A stretch of 64,000 nucleotides of DNA from Symbiodinium natans (GCA_905221605.1 CAJNDS010002643.1:1-64000); one strand, 5' to 3'; counted from the stretch's first letter, positions 10,481 to 20,599 are shown. Numbers and translations: made by a program. The notes: generated from the letters alone by a model not told the origin.

Positions 10481-10659
10481 AGCCCCAAAGAACACCCTCA
10501 ACCCTGAACCCTAAACCCAAAACCCTAAACCCATATAGAATGCCACCAAAAGAACACCCCCGACATGCCTGAGCTTGCCTAAGGCCCTGTAAGCCCTGTA
10601 TGCCAAGTCCGTGGCGATCTGTCCCTCTTCCGCCTGTTGCAATCGGTTTTGGGAGGGCT

Positions 10660-11030
10660 TTAGGGTTTAGGGTTAATAGGGTTTAGGGTTTAGGGTTTAG
10701 GGTTTAGGGTTAACAGGGTTTAGGGTTAATAGGGTTAATAGGGTTCTTACGGTTGTTAGGGTTCATAGGGTTCAGGGTTCAGGGTTCAGGGTTTAGGGTT
10801 TAGGGTTTAGGGAGGACACGATGGAGCCAGGTTGCCCAGTAACCTCACGTGAAAAAGGCGGTGCCCTGTTCTGTTGAGGTTCTGGGGGTTTTCGAGTCTT
10901 AGAGCAAAAAGAGGACTTAGGGTTTAGGGTTTAGGGTTATAGGGTTTAGGGTTTAGGGTTTAGGGTTTATGGTTTAGGGTTTGGGGTTTGGGTTTTAGGG
11001 TTTAGGGTTTAGGGTTTAGGGCATCCGAGG
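10660..11030 (+). repeat. Mixed telomeric tracts with a family F fragment
   Basis: TTTAGGG blocks (10660-10812, 10916-11030) with 'taatagg' and TTCAGGG variants surround a partial family F copy at about 10833-10915 (GCCCAGTAACC, GTGCCCTGTTCTG). Confidence 0.75.
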
Positions 11031-11322
11031 GAAGCAGGCGGACTTTGCGGCGCCGGGACGGCCTAGGGCTTAGGGCTTCGGGCGTGAAATCACGCGGGTC
11101 GGAGGGCACATGGAGGTTGTTCTAAATTCGGGTCCCTTCGGGTCGAGGGGTGTAGGGTTTGGGGTTTAGGGTTTAGGGTTTAGGGTTCAGGGGCTGGGGG
11201 TTGTGGGAGCTGCTGTAAATAAACAGCTTGCAAAGGGCTTGTAAGGAACGACGAACGACTAAGACTTGGCTGCTGCAGGCAGACTTTCATTGCATAGTCC
11301 CTCCGCGAAAGCATGAAGCCCT

Positions 11323-11487
11323 TACTTGGCGGTTCATGGTACCTACTCACCAATGAAAACTGTACTGAGAACTCTACTCAGAACCATATTAGGGCACTTG
11401 AGCGGCTTGTAAGTGGGTTATAAGTACATTTATAACCCTAAACCCCAAACCCTAAGCCCTACACCCCTTTAAGTACAGCTATTCCAA
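11323..11487. mobile_element. Foldback family A, copy 2 (right end lost)
   Basis: Left terminus TACTTGGCGGTTCATGGTAC. The body has GGCACTTGAGCGGCTTGTAA. A CCCTAAA-like run (11434-11466) lies inside. The right terminus is not recognisable. Confidence 0.65.
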
Positions 11488-11906
11488 GGGGAGCCTACAT
11501 GCCCTATAGGTCGAAATCTTGAGCTTCGTTTGCCCGAGGCCTCCTACAATCATCCGAGACGGCCTGGTTAGTAGCATCTACCCTCCCCACAAAAACTTGG
11601 GATCATATACCCAAAGCCCTAAACCCTAAACTCCATAACCCTAAACCCTAAACGCTGGATAAACCCTAAAGTCTATGCGACTTCAAGGCGGAACCCATAG
11701 CCGCTTCACACAGTTTAGGGTTTAGGGTTTAGAGTTTAGGGTGTAGGATTTCGGGTTTAGGAAAAAACACGTGTGTGTGTCGCGTGTGACTGAAACGATC
11801 GGCCCCATCCCGGCCAGCGCTCCCCACAGCAAGCTAACATCTCGAAGTCCCAAGGACCCCAAACCCCAAAACATCCTCAACAACCTCAACCTTTTTCAGC
11901 ACCCTA

Positions 11907-11953
11907 AACCCTAAACCCTAAACCCTAAACCCTAAACCCTAAACCCTAAACCC
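11907..11953 (-). repeat. CCCTAAA array (about 7 copies)
   Basis: Perfect C-strand heptamers. The flanking 11488-12300 is unique DNA with scattered heptamers and no supported gene. Confidence 0.9.
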
Positions 11954-12305
11954 CAAGGTTGAAAAACCCACTACCAGCCCTAAAGCCGTACCTTCCAGGC
12001 TCCCATCCAGTCGCCCCATGCCTGGCAGGGTGTTTAGGGTTTGGGTTTAGGGTTTAGGGTTTAGGGGCAGGCCCCTAAACCCTAAGCCCTAAAGCCCTCA
12101 ACCCTGCACTCTATGGGGTGGAAGGGCAGAAGGTTTACTAAACCCTAAACCTTAAACCCTAAACCCTGAACCCTGAAGAACCAACCCTGAACCCGAACCC
12201 GTGAAGAGCCCACGATGATGGCCCATATCGTGTTGCCCAGAATCTCAAACTGAAGCGCACGTGCGGCGCAGTGTTTGGCTTTGGGTGTAGAGCTTAGGAC
12301 TAGGA

Positions 12306-12395
12306 TGGCTCTCAAAACCCTCTGAAAAATATTCCTGCATATGTCCCTCTTAAACCCAAGAAAGGAAAACGTAAAAAAAGTCCCAAGGGCCTACC
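12306..12395. repeat. Dispersed repeat family H, copy 2
   Basis: CCTCTGAAAAATATTCCTGC, then TCCCTCTTAAACCCAAG, an A-rich run and AAGGGCCTACC match the copy at 5004. Confidence 0.7.
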
Positions 12396-12565
12396 GAGAG
12401 GGGCACAGGGCTTGAGGGCTTGTAAATTGGAGGTAGAGGTTTTTGATCCAAGGGCCGCAGAAAAAAGTGACTGGCTCTGTGCGTTTGGGGCTGCCGACTG
12501 CTCGTGCAGATTCCTAGTCAGCCGCACCTCCAGCCTATGAAGCGCACGCACGTTACCATCTTATA

Positions 12566-12710
12566 GGGTATGTACATGGGCCCTTTGTACCGGCCCTTGG
12601 AAGGATGCCCTCTATCTACCCCTTATGTACCCCATACAACCCAAGGGCCCATACTTCAGAACCCGTTAATGCAGGTAAGGGACCACACTACGGGCCCATG
12701 AGACTACCCT
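12566..12710. mobile_element. Foldback family B, copy 2
   Basis: Starts GGGTATGTACATGGGCCC and ends CATGAGACTACCC, with the family core CCAAGGGCCCATACTTCAGA. Confidence 0.75.
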
Positions 12711-12726
12711 CAGACATGGATCATTA

Positions 12727-12858
12727 GGGGATAGGATTAGGGGGACCCTTGGGGATATAGACCCTCTGAATAAGGTCCCTGTTAAGAGAGCCAGAAGAGG
12801 GTTAAGAAGGGGTTCCCTTTTAAGGGTCCCCCTTCTCCTACCTAGGAATCATACCCCC
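12727..12858. repeat. Dispersed repeat family G, copy 1
   Basis: About 130 bp closely matching 63639-63760: GGGGACCCTTGGGGATAT, GAGAGCCAGAAGAGGGTT and CTTTTAAG...CCTACCT are shared in order. I judge it close to nine tenths identical by eye. Confidence 0.75.
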
Positions 12859-12921
12859 TATCAAACCTAAATCTTCAATGCCAATCCCGCAGCCCTCAAC
12901 CCCTAAACTGGCCCTACATGA

Positions 12922-13022
12922 GGGTTTGCGATACTAAGGGACCCCTAATATAGACCCCCCCACATAGTAGGATCCCCTTGTAATAAGGACCCGAATAAGC
13001 TACCCCTAATATCGTAAGCCTC
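12922..13022. mobile_element. Foldback family C, copy 1
   Basis: Left GGGTTTGCGATACTAAGGG, core AGTAGGATCCCCTTGTAATA, right TACCCCTAATATCGTAAGCC. The ends are imperfect inverted repeats. Seven or more relatives occur in this window. Confidence 0.75.
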
Positions 13023-13242
13023 CACATTATATCAGTCCTATGTCTTCTGGGCGCCCACGCGGCAGCCATGGCTGCAAACCTGCAACGGACCAAGAACAGC
13101 CAGAGCAATTAGGGTTTAGGGTTGAGGGTTTAGGGTTTAGGGTTTAAAACCACCCTCAACAAACCAATGAAACTTAAAGGCTCTACTGGAGACGCTCAAG
13201 TCGATGGAAACGGGGAGAGGGTTTAAGGTCGAGGGTTGAGGG

Positions 13243-13341
13243 AGCCCAGGAACCACATCATAATGAGGGCACCCTTTTTTGGGGTTTGCTTACTTTACAA
13301 GGGAACCTTGAATCCAAAAAGGGAAAGGGCACCACTGGGCT
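13243..13341. mobile_element. Dispersed foldback family F, copy 3
   Basis: AGCCCAGGAACC at the left and CACTGGGCT at the right; core AGGGCACCCTTTTTTGGG, then GGGAACCTTGAATCC. Confidence 0.75.
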
Positions 13342-13410
13342 ATCGAGGGGACTAACCCTAAACCCTAAACCCTAGACCCTAAACCCTAAACCCTAAACCC
13401 CCAAAAAGGG
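13342..13410 (-). repeat. Short CCCTAAA array
   Basis: Seven C-strand heptamers directly after the family F copy. Confidence 0.85.
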
Positions 13411-13660
13411 GAAGAGGGAGCGGGGCTTCATGTGCTCTACTGGCCCCCAATATGTGGCATCTTCGCGGCATGACTTGAGGGAGGTGCCCGGCCTGTGGCC
13501 GCAGGGGTTTAGGGCTCAGGGCTTAGGGCTTAGGGTTTACGGCTAGGAAGAGGCTGAAGAGATGCTGATTTAAAGCTTAGGGCTTGCCTCGCGAGGCGCA
13601 GACCTTCTTTTGTAGGTTACCGAAGAATCCGTAGACGAAGGGGTTTTGCATTCATGGCAA

Positions 13661-13690
13661 TGTATGATGATGCTGATGTATGCTGATGAT
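13661..13690. repeat. ATG/CTG-type trinucleotide run
   Basis: GATGATGCTGATG words followed by AGGAAGACG. The same word order (GATGCTGAT then TAGGAAGACGAA) ends the larger run at 61411-61477, so the two loci may share an origin. Confidence 0.6.
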
Positions 13691-13953
13691 GGGTAGGAAG
13701 ACGTATCAGCTCCCAGAAAGTGGATCAGGCACTTGTGGGAGTCAGGGCGGGGTAACTGGATCACAGCAACAACGAACTGGATCAGCACAGCACGAGTCGG
13801 ATCAACGTATCGGCACCCAAGCCGGAGACATGTGGATCACAGGACGACTGTATCGGATCATGTTGTTTTTTATGTCTGAAAACGTACGCCTAGATGATGG
13901 CTGCAGGCCGTCCCGGTTAGATTTAGAGCCGATCCGATCTTGCAGGGACGGCT

Positions 13954-14398
13954 TCACTCTGTTGTCTTCCAGCAACGCCAGTGCGAGGGGATCGGGTTTG
14001 ATGCGGCGCGCGTGTGCCATTTGCCAGGCTTTTCTTTCTTCGCCATTTCATGGACGTTGATAGACTGCGTCGCTTCGCATGCCTCCGAGCCTGTAATATT
14101 TTGCCATGCAGTATTGAAAGTCTGGATGGGTTCTTCCTTTTCAAGTTTGTCACATCCTGCTGCTTGTTTTCGTTCACGACTACTGTCATCCGATTTGGCG
14201 TCGTACCTGAGGGCGGAGGGCATGCCAAGCCGATAGTTGCGTGTGCTGTGTATAGAAGGCGCTTGCCATCAGACGGCCTTCTGGCTGCGTCGTTTCTGAC
14301 AAGAGATTGCCGTTGGACAGAACTACTTTAGCAAGCTTCCTTAATTCGCATGCCTCAGAGCTTGGAATACGTTGTTCTTGCTCGATGTTTGGTTTCAA
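13954..14398 (-). pseudogene. Possible minus-strand gene fragment in two frames
   Basis: Two overlapping minus frames have coding-like hydrophilic composition. One (14398-14186) reads KPNIEQEQRIPSSEACELRK and on. The other (ATG at 14223, ending 13954) reads MPSALRYDAKSDDSSRERKQ and on. They share an internal motif (RIPSSEACE versus NITGSEACE), mirrored in the DNA by TTCGCATGCCTC(A/C)GAGC at about 14080 and 14345. This suggests a duplicated segment now split by a frameshift or an intron near 14200. No family is recognised. The region is free of telomeric repeats, unlike most of the window. Confidence 0.3.
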
Positions 14399-14421
14399 GA
14401 CATTTCTGACAAATCTAAGAA

Positions 14422-14447
14422 GTGGTCACTTATTTTTAAGTGACCAC
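14422..14447. other. Perfect 10-bp hairpin
   Basis: GTGGTCACTT, six-base loop ATTTTT, AAGTGACCAC. Role unknown. Confidence 0.7.
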
Positions 14448-14449
14448 CT

Positions 14450-15360
14450 TTTATCTTACTTACTGGCATTTTTACGACAGGCATTCCAAGCCAACCAACC
14501 ATGGCGTGGCACGTGTATAGGAGGAGCTCGCCGTGGAACCCCCCAGATCGCTTGAAGGAGCTTCCTGGGACCCCCAACCCCCCCCCCCCCCTGTCTTGAT
14601 TCTTGAGCCGATTGGGGTCGAGGCGATCCGTTTCGTAGAATGGGGTATCCGATCCGGGCCCGGCCAGGCGGATCTGATTCGTTCCTACGTCCGATCTGAC
14701 TCGCGGAGCTGATTCTGTGGCCTGCTGGGAACCTGATACCTGCAGCTTCCGCTGATGATGATGGCCAACATAAAGTAGGTCTGGGGGGGTCCTATAAGGG
14801 TAGGTGTTAGGCCAGTGTTGGTCCAAGGTGCCAGAAAAGTGTGGGGTAGGCTAGGGTTTAGGGCTCAGGAATTCTTGGCATTTAGATGAAAGTTTGGACC
14901 TTCCATGTCATTGCCGCGTTCTACTTCTGGCCGCTCCTGCTAAGTCCCAAGCCCCAAGGCTCGATAAACCGCTGAAGACATGCAGCCCTATATGCCTGCG
15001 TCCCAAACTCAAGTTGCATGACGTGACAAGGGCGAAGGTAAGTACCACGGAACCTGGCTCTTGTTGAGGGGGCTCGTGTCTTAGGATACAAGCTGAGTCA
15101 TGGCTGTGCGGCTGCCGAGCCTGGCGCGCGCCCAGCAGCGCGTCAGAGACTCTCTGCCGAGTTGCCACTCGCTTGCTAATAGACCAGTGAACTGTTGGGA
15201 GTTAGGTAGATGCCGCACTCGTGTACAGAAGCCTCTTGTGACTCTAGCAGTTCTGGCTTGGCTGGGTGCACGAAGCCTCCCGGCTCGGTAGCGAATGGGC
15301 TTCGGGGGGCATGAGGCGCTATGAAGCTGAAGCCAACGCTGATGGGTCAGTGGCGATAGG
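14450..15360. other. Telomere-free unique stretch, coding status unclear
   Basis: About 900 bp of GC-richer DNA. Several minus frames stay open (14395-14826, 14908-15168, 15081-15368) but start without ATG, and one crosses a C-rich homopolymer at 14577-14590. GATC-containing words are frequent (14600-14720). No domain recognised. Confidence 0.35.
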
Positions 15361-15361
15361 A

Positions 15362-15476
15362 ATCCCAAACCCTAAGCCCCAAACCCTAAACCCTGAACCC
15401 TGAACCCTGAACCGTGAGCCCTAAACCCTAAACCCTAAACTCTAAACCCTAAACTCTAAACCCTAAACCCTAAATC
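15362..15476 (-). repeat. Degenerate CCCTAAA array
   Basis: CCCTAAA with CCCTGAA and CTCTAAA variants. Confidence 0.85.
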
Positions 15477-15699
15477 CTCACTGCCGACTGCCGACTGCCA
15501 ACTGCCCAAAACCCTGTGCCCTTGACATGCAGATGACCATCAGCGCTTACCCCCTCCCCCACGCCAACAGCCTAAACTAACCCTGAACCCTGAACCCTAA
15601 ACCCTAAACCCTAAACCCTTCAAGCCTAAAGCTTCAACAGATCAACTCTCTACTTTTTTCTCTCGCACGTAGGTCTTGCTACTTCAACCCCTGGTAAAG

Positions 15700-15792
15700 G
15701 GCTAAGGGTTTAGGGTTAGGGTTTAGGGTTTAGGGTTTAGGGTTCAGGGTTCAGGGTTCAGGGTTCAGGGTTCAGGGTTCAACCCTAAACCA
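15700..15792. repeat. TTTAGGG/TTCAGGG array ending in a head-to-head junction
   Basis: G-strand heptamers, the last six as TTCAGGG, meet CCCTAAACC directly at about 15780 (GGGTTCAACCC). Confidence 0.85.
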
Positions 15793-15814
15793 TTGAACCT
15801 GAACTCCATCACTA

Positions 15815-15885
15815 CCTTTGAAACCCTGTGAAAAAACATCCCTGAATATGAATGACCCTCTCAAACCCAATGAGTGAAAAAAATG
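15815..15885. repeat. Dispersed repeat family H, copy 3
   Basis: ACCCTGTGAAAAAACATCCC, TGAATATG, CCTCTCAAACCCAATGAG and an A-rich run match the family. Confidence 0.6.
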
Positions 15886-16083
15886 AACTCCTGCCACCCT
15901 AAACCCTAAACCCTAAACCCCAAAGCCGAAACCCTAAACCCCAAACCCCAAACCCTAAAACCTGAACCCAGTACAGTTCTTGTTTTGGCCTCCCGCTGCA
16001 CAAGGCTGGACCAGTCTGAGCTTTCAAAGGCGTGCGGTTGTTGTCCGGGCTCCACAGGAGACAGGGGAAGTGAACTGAGCCTT

Positions 16084-16719
16084 CAGGAAGGTTTAGGGTT
16101 TAGGGTTTAGGGTTTCGGGTTTAGGGTTTAGGGCTTCTAAGGCTCAAGGCCTCAAGCTACTGCAAGGTGAGATGGCTAAGGTGGGAGCTCTGAGGGTTTC
16201 AGGGTTTTATGGTATTTTGGGGTTTATGGTTTGGGGTTTAAGTAGGGTTTAGGGTTTAGGGTTTAGGGTTTAGGGTTTAGGGTTTAGGGTTTAGGGTTTA
16301 GGGTTTAGGGTTTAGGGTTTAGGGTTTGATCGATGACATGGGGTCGAGGATTGAGGGTTTTCAGGATCATGGGTTCAAGGCCTTGAGGTCATTTTTTCGA
16401 CTGGTTTAGGGTTTAGGGTTTAGGGTTTAGGGTTTAGGGTTTAGGGTTTAGGGTTCAGGGTTAAGGGGGAGTTAGACTGCCTTCTCCAACCGTCTCCGAG
16501 CCACTCGCAAACTACCCGAGCTCGGGCGCTGATTCCGCCCAGGACACGCCTGGGCACGGGCAGACTTAGGGTTTGGGGTTTAGGGTTTGGGGTTTGGGGT
16601 TTAGGGTTTAGGGTTTAGGGTTTAGGGTTTAGGGTTTAGGGTTTAGGGTTTAGGGTTTGGGGTTTAGGGTTTAGGGTTTAGGGTTTCGGGTTTAGGGTTT
16701 AGGGTTTAGGGTTTAGGGC
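16084..16719 (+). repeat. Cluster of TTTAGGG arrays
   Basis: Arrays at about 16088-16130, 16244-16328, 16403-16460 and 16565-16719 (the last with TTTGGGG variants) are all in the same orientation, separated by 75-105 bp of unique DNA. Confidence 0.9.
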
Positions 16720-17132
16720 TACAAAGCCATTGGCCAGCGGTTTTGAGCCAACGACTTGATACGCCACCCTGAACCCTACCCTCCCCTGAACCCTAAAAAA
16801 CTAAACCCTAAAGCCTTAATCCTCAACCCACCTACACACTCAGAATCCCTATACTTGGTAGCGTTGGTTGCTGTTGCCTTGCAGGGTACCTAGAATTAAA
16901 TAAAGCAACAGGGTACAAAAGGGCTACTCTAAACCGCAACCCTCAACCCTAAACCAGGTAAAAACAAAAAACTGAAGGCCTTGAACCCATGATCCTGGAG
17001 ACCCTCAATTCTCAACCCAATTTCGTCGATCATATTTACCCTAACCCCTATAAACCCTAAATCGTAAACTTCCCTAAACTTCGCTAAGCCCTAAACTTCC
17101 CCAAACCCTGAACCCTAAAGCCCTAAAGCCCT

Positions 17133-17211
17133 AAAACCCTAACACCCTAAAACCCTAAAACCCTAAAACCCTAAAACCCTAAAACCCTAAAACCCTGAAA
17201 CCCTGAAACCC
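17133..17211 (-). repeat. Octamer variant array (CCCTAAAA)
   Basis: About nine tandem copies of an 8-bp CCCTAAAA unit, the last two as CCCTGAAA. Confidence 0.9.
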
Positions 17212-17258
17212 TATGCCTATAGAGGTCTTTGGGTTAAGAACGAAGGGGAGAGTCACCG

Positions 17259-17291
17259 AGCGAGAGAGAGAGAGAGGGAGGGAGGGAGAGG
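17259..17291. repeat. GA-rich microsatellite
   Basis: (GA)n then (GGGA)n, running directly into a TTTAGGG/TTCAGGG array (17290-17378). Confidence 0.85.
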
Positions 17292-17452
17292 GTTTAGGAG
17301 TTAGGGTTTAGGGTTTAGGGTTCAGGGTTCAGGGTTCAGGGTTCAGGGTTTAGGGTTTAGGGTTTAGGGTTTAGGGAGAGGCCCCTTCTAGTTGAGGGCT
17401 TTATAGAGTTTTGGTTACAGGGAACTTGTAACTTGAGGTAAGATACTCATAA

Positions 17453-17555
17453 GGGGGTTTACGCAAATAAGGGGCCCCTAATATAAACCCCCAAATAGCA
17501 GGATTCCCCGACAAAAAAGGACCACAATCTGGGGACCCCTAATGTCGGAAACGCT
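17453..17555. mobile_element. Foldback family C, copy 2
   Basis: GGGGGTTTACGCAAATAAGG on the left; ACCCCTAATGTCGGAAACGC on the right; core ATAGCAGGATTCCCC. Confidence 0.75.
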
Positions 17556-17654
17556 TATAACCAAATTTGGGGCCCTTCGAGCTCGGACGCCCGCCCTTTG
17601 TGGACCGTTTCAAGGTTCAGGGTTTGGAGTCCTGAGGGTCGCGATGGCTTAAGT

Positions 17655-17775
17655 TTAGGGTTTAGGGTTTAGGGCTTAGGTTTTAGGGTTTAGGGTTTAG
17701 GTTTAGGGTTTAGGGTTTAGGGTTTAGGGTTAAGGGTTTAGGGTTAAGGGTTTAGGATTTAGGTTTTAGGTTTTA
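17655..17775 (+). repeat. TTTAGGG array with TTAAGGG and TTTTAGG variants
   Basis: G-strand repeats in various lengths; 17776-18020 is unique DNA with a possible diverged family C piece and a G9 run. Confidence 0.85.
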
Positions 17776-18204
17776 GGTGTTAAATGTTGACCCCTTTTAG
17801 GGGTCCTAATTATGAGGCGGCCCCTCTCATTTAGCATGCCCCCAAAACTAAGGGGCCCTAATGTACAGAACTCACCAAAGTATTGTTCTACAAACGCTCA
17901 ACAATGTCCCTTGTTTTAGGCGAATAAAATAACCTTTCTAATCACTCTTACCACTGAAAGGGGGGGGGGTGGGGTCCAAGATGACCGAAGCACACACCCC
18001 AAAAACCATGAACAACCCACCAAAACCTTAAACCCTAAACCCTAAACCCTAACCTTAAACTCTAAACCTTAGAACCCTAAACCCTAAACCCTAAACCCCA
18101 AAACGCTGCTACTACCAGTGTATCCTATGTCCTGACTCGCACTTCTTCAGGCCCGGCGGCTCCAGGCACAGCTGCTGCACCAACAGTTTCTCCGACGTCG
18201 GTTC

Positions 18205-18344
18205 GGTTTAGGGTTCAGGGTTCAGGGTTCAGGGTTCAGGGTTCAGGGTTCAGGGTTCAGGGTTCAGGGTTCAGGGTTCAGGGTTCAGGGTTCAGGGTTC
18301 AGGGTTTAGGGTTTAGGGTTTAGGGTTTAGGGTTTAGGGTTTAG
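18205..18344 (+). repeat. Homogeneous TTCAGGG block followed by TTTAGGG
   Basis: About 13 uninterrupted TTCAGGG copies (to about 18301), then six TTTAGGG copies. Confidence 0.95.
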
Positions 18345-19194
18345 TGTTTATAGGGTTTAGGGTTTATTTCGGGTTTAGGGTTGCGCAGACCCGCCCGCCG
18401 ACAAACCCACAGGCGCATGAGGGCCCGCGCCGCCGCCTGAGTGGCGGCGGCGCCAAGCACCCTGTACCGGCGCTGGAGGAGGATACCCTAAATCCTACCC
18501 GAAACCCTAAACCCTAAACCCTAAGCCTCGGGCGATGCCGCCGTGGATCCAGCCGCAGCTGCATTTGCTTGGCGAGCACGAATCTCCAGCCTCAGGAATG
18601 TGAGCTTTTCCGCGCCTGTCCGCGAGCAACTCGGCAAATGAAGGGGTCAGGGTCAAACAACCCTAAACCTTAAACCCTAAACCCTAAACCCTAAACTCCC
18701 TAAACCCTAAACCCCATAAAAGCATCCTCAAAACTTCCCTCCGGGTCTCCGCGCCTGTGAGGAAGGGCCTTTTTCCCGGTCACGCCGCCTGCCCAAGAGC
18801 GTCGACGAATCAAGACCAAGGACTTACATTTAACGAAAGATCCCAAACCTTAAGCCCTAACCATAAACCCTAAACCCTAAACCCTAATCCCTGAACCTCA
18901 AGCATCTGCCAGGGATGCGGAGAGAGTTCCCAGGTAGGTTACCTTATAAGACTTCCAGTAGGGTATATCAGGGCACGAAGGGTTCACGAAGGCTCATACC
19001 AGGGGTTTTGGAGGGGTCTAGCATTTAGGTTTTAGGGTTTAGGGTTACCAGGCCCGACATCCCTGAACCCTAAACCCTAAATCCTAAACCCTAAACCCTT
19101 ATGGACCAGGGCGCCGAAGTCCCCATGCTGATGGCCTATTTGGAGGTTGAGTTGTTCCTGGGGCCTAAACTATGAGGAATACATAACTTCTGCG

Positions 19195-19337
19195 GGTAGT
19201 TACATGGTCCCTTAATATGGGCCCTTAAATCTCGATCCCTTATACACCCCTGATATACCCAATAAAACCCACGGGCCCATACTTCAGAACCCTCTCACGG
19301 AGGTCAGGGACCATATTCAGGGACCATGTGACTACCC
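19195..19337. mobile_element. Foldback family B, copy 3 (best preserved)
   Basis: GGGTAGTTACATGGTCCCTT at the left; GGGACCATGTGACTACCC (with one mismatch, TTAG following) at the right. Core: GGGCCCATACTTCAGAACCC. No ORF. Confidence 0.85.
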
Positions 19338-19593
19338 TTAGATTATTGACACCCAGGGATTTAGGGTTTAGGGGTTTAGGGTTGAGGGTTTAGAGCTTAG
19401 GATTTAGGGTTTAGGGTTAAGACGCTAAACCTCAACCCTACTAGCCACCTGCAGCTGTCCCAGATGGGCCCCTATAAGAATGTCCAATCGTCTACGCGAC
19501 TGACACCAATAGACCCGACAAGACCCCAATCCGGCAGCAACAGCCGCAACACCGCCACACGGAGACCAAACGACCGCACCCTAAAACCCAAAC

Positions 19594-19695
19594 TTGGGAT
19601 GTCCACCCTTATACTAACAGTCCTTAATAGGGATTATAAGAGGGTGAGACTATAATCCCTATTAAGGACTGCTACTATAAGGGGGAACATCCCAA
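19594..19695. mobile_element. Foldback family D, copy 2 (best preserved)
   Basis: TTGGGATGTCCACCCTTATA and ACTAACAGTCCTTAATAGGG fold onto CCCTATTAAGGACTGCTACT and ATAAGGGGGAACATCCCAA. The copy is nearly a perfect palindrome about 102 bp long. Confidence 0.85.
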
Positions 19696-19825
19696 CCCCA
19701 AACCTTTCATGTTAACCCCCACCCGCAACAAGCCTTGATGGTGAGAGGCTTGTTCCTTGAAGCGTTGGTGTCGAAGAATCATGGAGGGGTTGGGGACTCA
19801 GGGTTAGTTTACCGGTGGGCTTTGG

Positions 19826-19891
19826 GTGTTAGGGTGTTAGGGTGTTAGGGTGTTAGGGTGTTAGGGTGTTAGGGTGTTAGGGTGTTAGGGT
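19826..19891 (+). repeat. Octamer variant array (GTGTTAGG)
   Basis: Eight perfect copies of an 8-bp unit derived from the telomere heptamer, ending in TTTAGGG. Confidence 0.92.
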
Positions 19892-20028
19892 TTAGGGTGT
19901 AGGGCTTCCGTGAACTCTAAACACCTCAACCCCCAAACCGTGATTCTGAGAATCGGGGACACATCGGAGGGGTGGAAACAAGCCCTTGTGTGCACCGAAC
20001 AGCTCCATCATGGCTCCATCCCTGAAAG

Positions 20029-20135
20029 TTTAGGGTTTAGGGTTTAACCCTAAACCCTAAACCCTAAACCCTAAACCCTAAACCCTAAACCCTAAACCCT
20101 AAACCCTAAACCCTAAACCCTAAACCCTAAACCCC
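20029..20135. repeat. Head-to-head telomeric junction
   Basis: GTTTAGGGTTTAGGGTTTAA meets CCCTAAACCCTAAA... directly at about 20046. Two or more G-strand repeats face about 12 C-strand repeats with no unique DNA between them. Confidence 0.92.
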
Positions 20136-20249
20136 TAAACCCCAAACCCTGGAGGGCCTTGGAGGCTGGCCCTAAAAGTTCAGGGCTTGTACAAGCCTTC
20201 TGCAAGGTACCTCACCTGCAGACTCCCCTTTCAAAATGCCCTCAACCCG

Positions 20250-20330
20250 TTTAGGGTTCAGGGTTCAGGGTTCAGGGTTTAGGGTTTAGGGTTTAGGGTT
20301 TAGGGTTTAGGGTTTAGGGTTTAGGGTGTA
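20250..20330 (+). repeat. TTCAGGG/TTTAGGG array
   Basis: Three TTCAGGG copies followed by about eight TTTAGGG copies. Confidence 0.9.
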
Positions 20331-20406
20331 GGGTCAATAAAACCCTTCGAGCCCACACCAGCAAAAACCCTCGACCCCTAAACCCACTAAAGCCCAAAAA
20401 CTCTCC

Positions 20407-20598
20407 GGGTAGGAACATATGGGCCCTTATAAAAGGGGGCTCCTGACATACCCCGTGTATACAGGAAAAAGCCCCAGGCCCAAACTTCCGAACCCTTTAA
20501 AGAAGGTAAGGGGCCATATTAAGTGACCATGTAACTGCCCCTAAACCCTAAACCCTGACACCCTGAACCCCATCTAAGGGACCATGTAACTTCCCTTA
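20407..20598. mobile_element. Foldback family B, copy 4, right end duplicated around a telomeric tract
   Basis: GGGTAGGAACATATGGGCCC at the left. The right-end sequence AAGTGACCATGTAACTGCCC (20521-20540) is followed by about 30 bp of CCCTAAA/CCCTGAA. A second, slightly diverged copy, AAGGGACCATGTAACTTCCC, follows at 20577-20596. Confidence 0.75.
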
Positions 20599-20599
20599 G

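Noticed and set aside
14395-14826. 143-codon minus-strand ORF
   Set aside because: Starts at TTG, crosses a C-rich homopolymer and has low-complexity composition; overlapping ORFs occur in other frames.
17789-17873. Possible extra family C copy
   Set aside because: Only scattered words (GGGGTCCTAA, AAGGGGCCCTAATG) match; too diverged to call.
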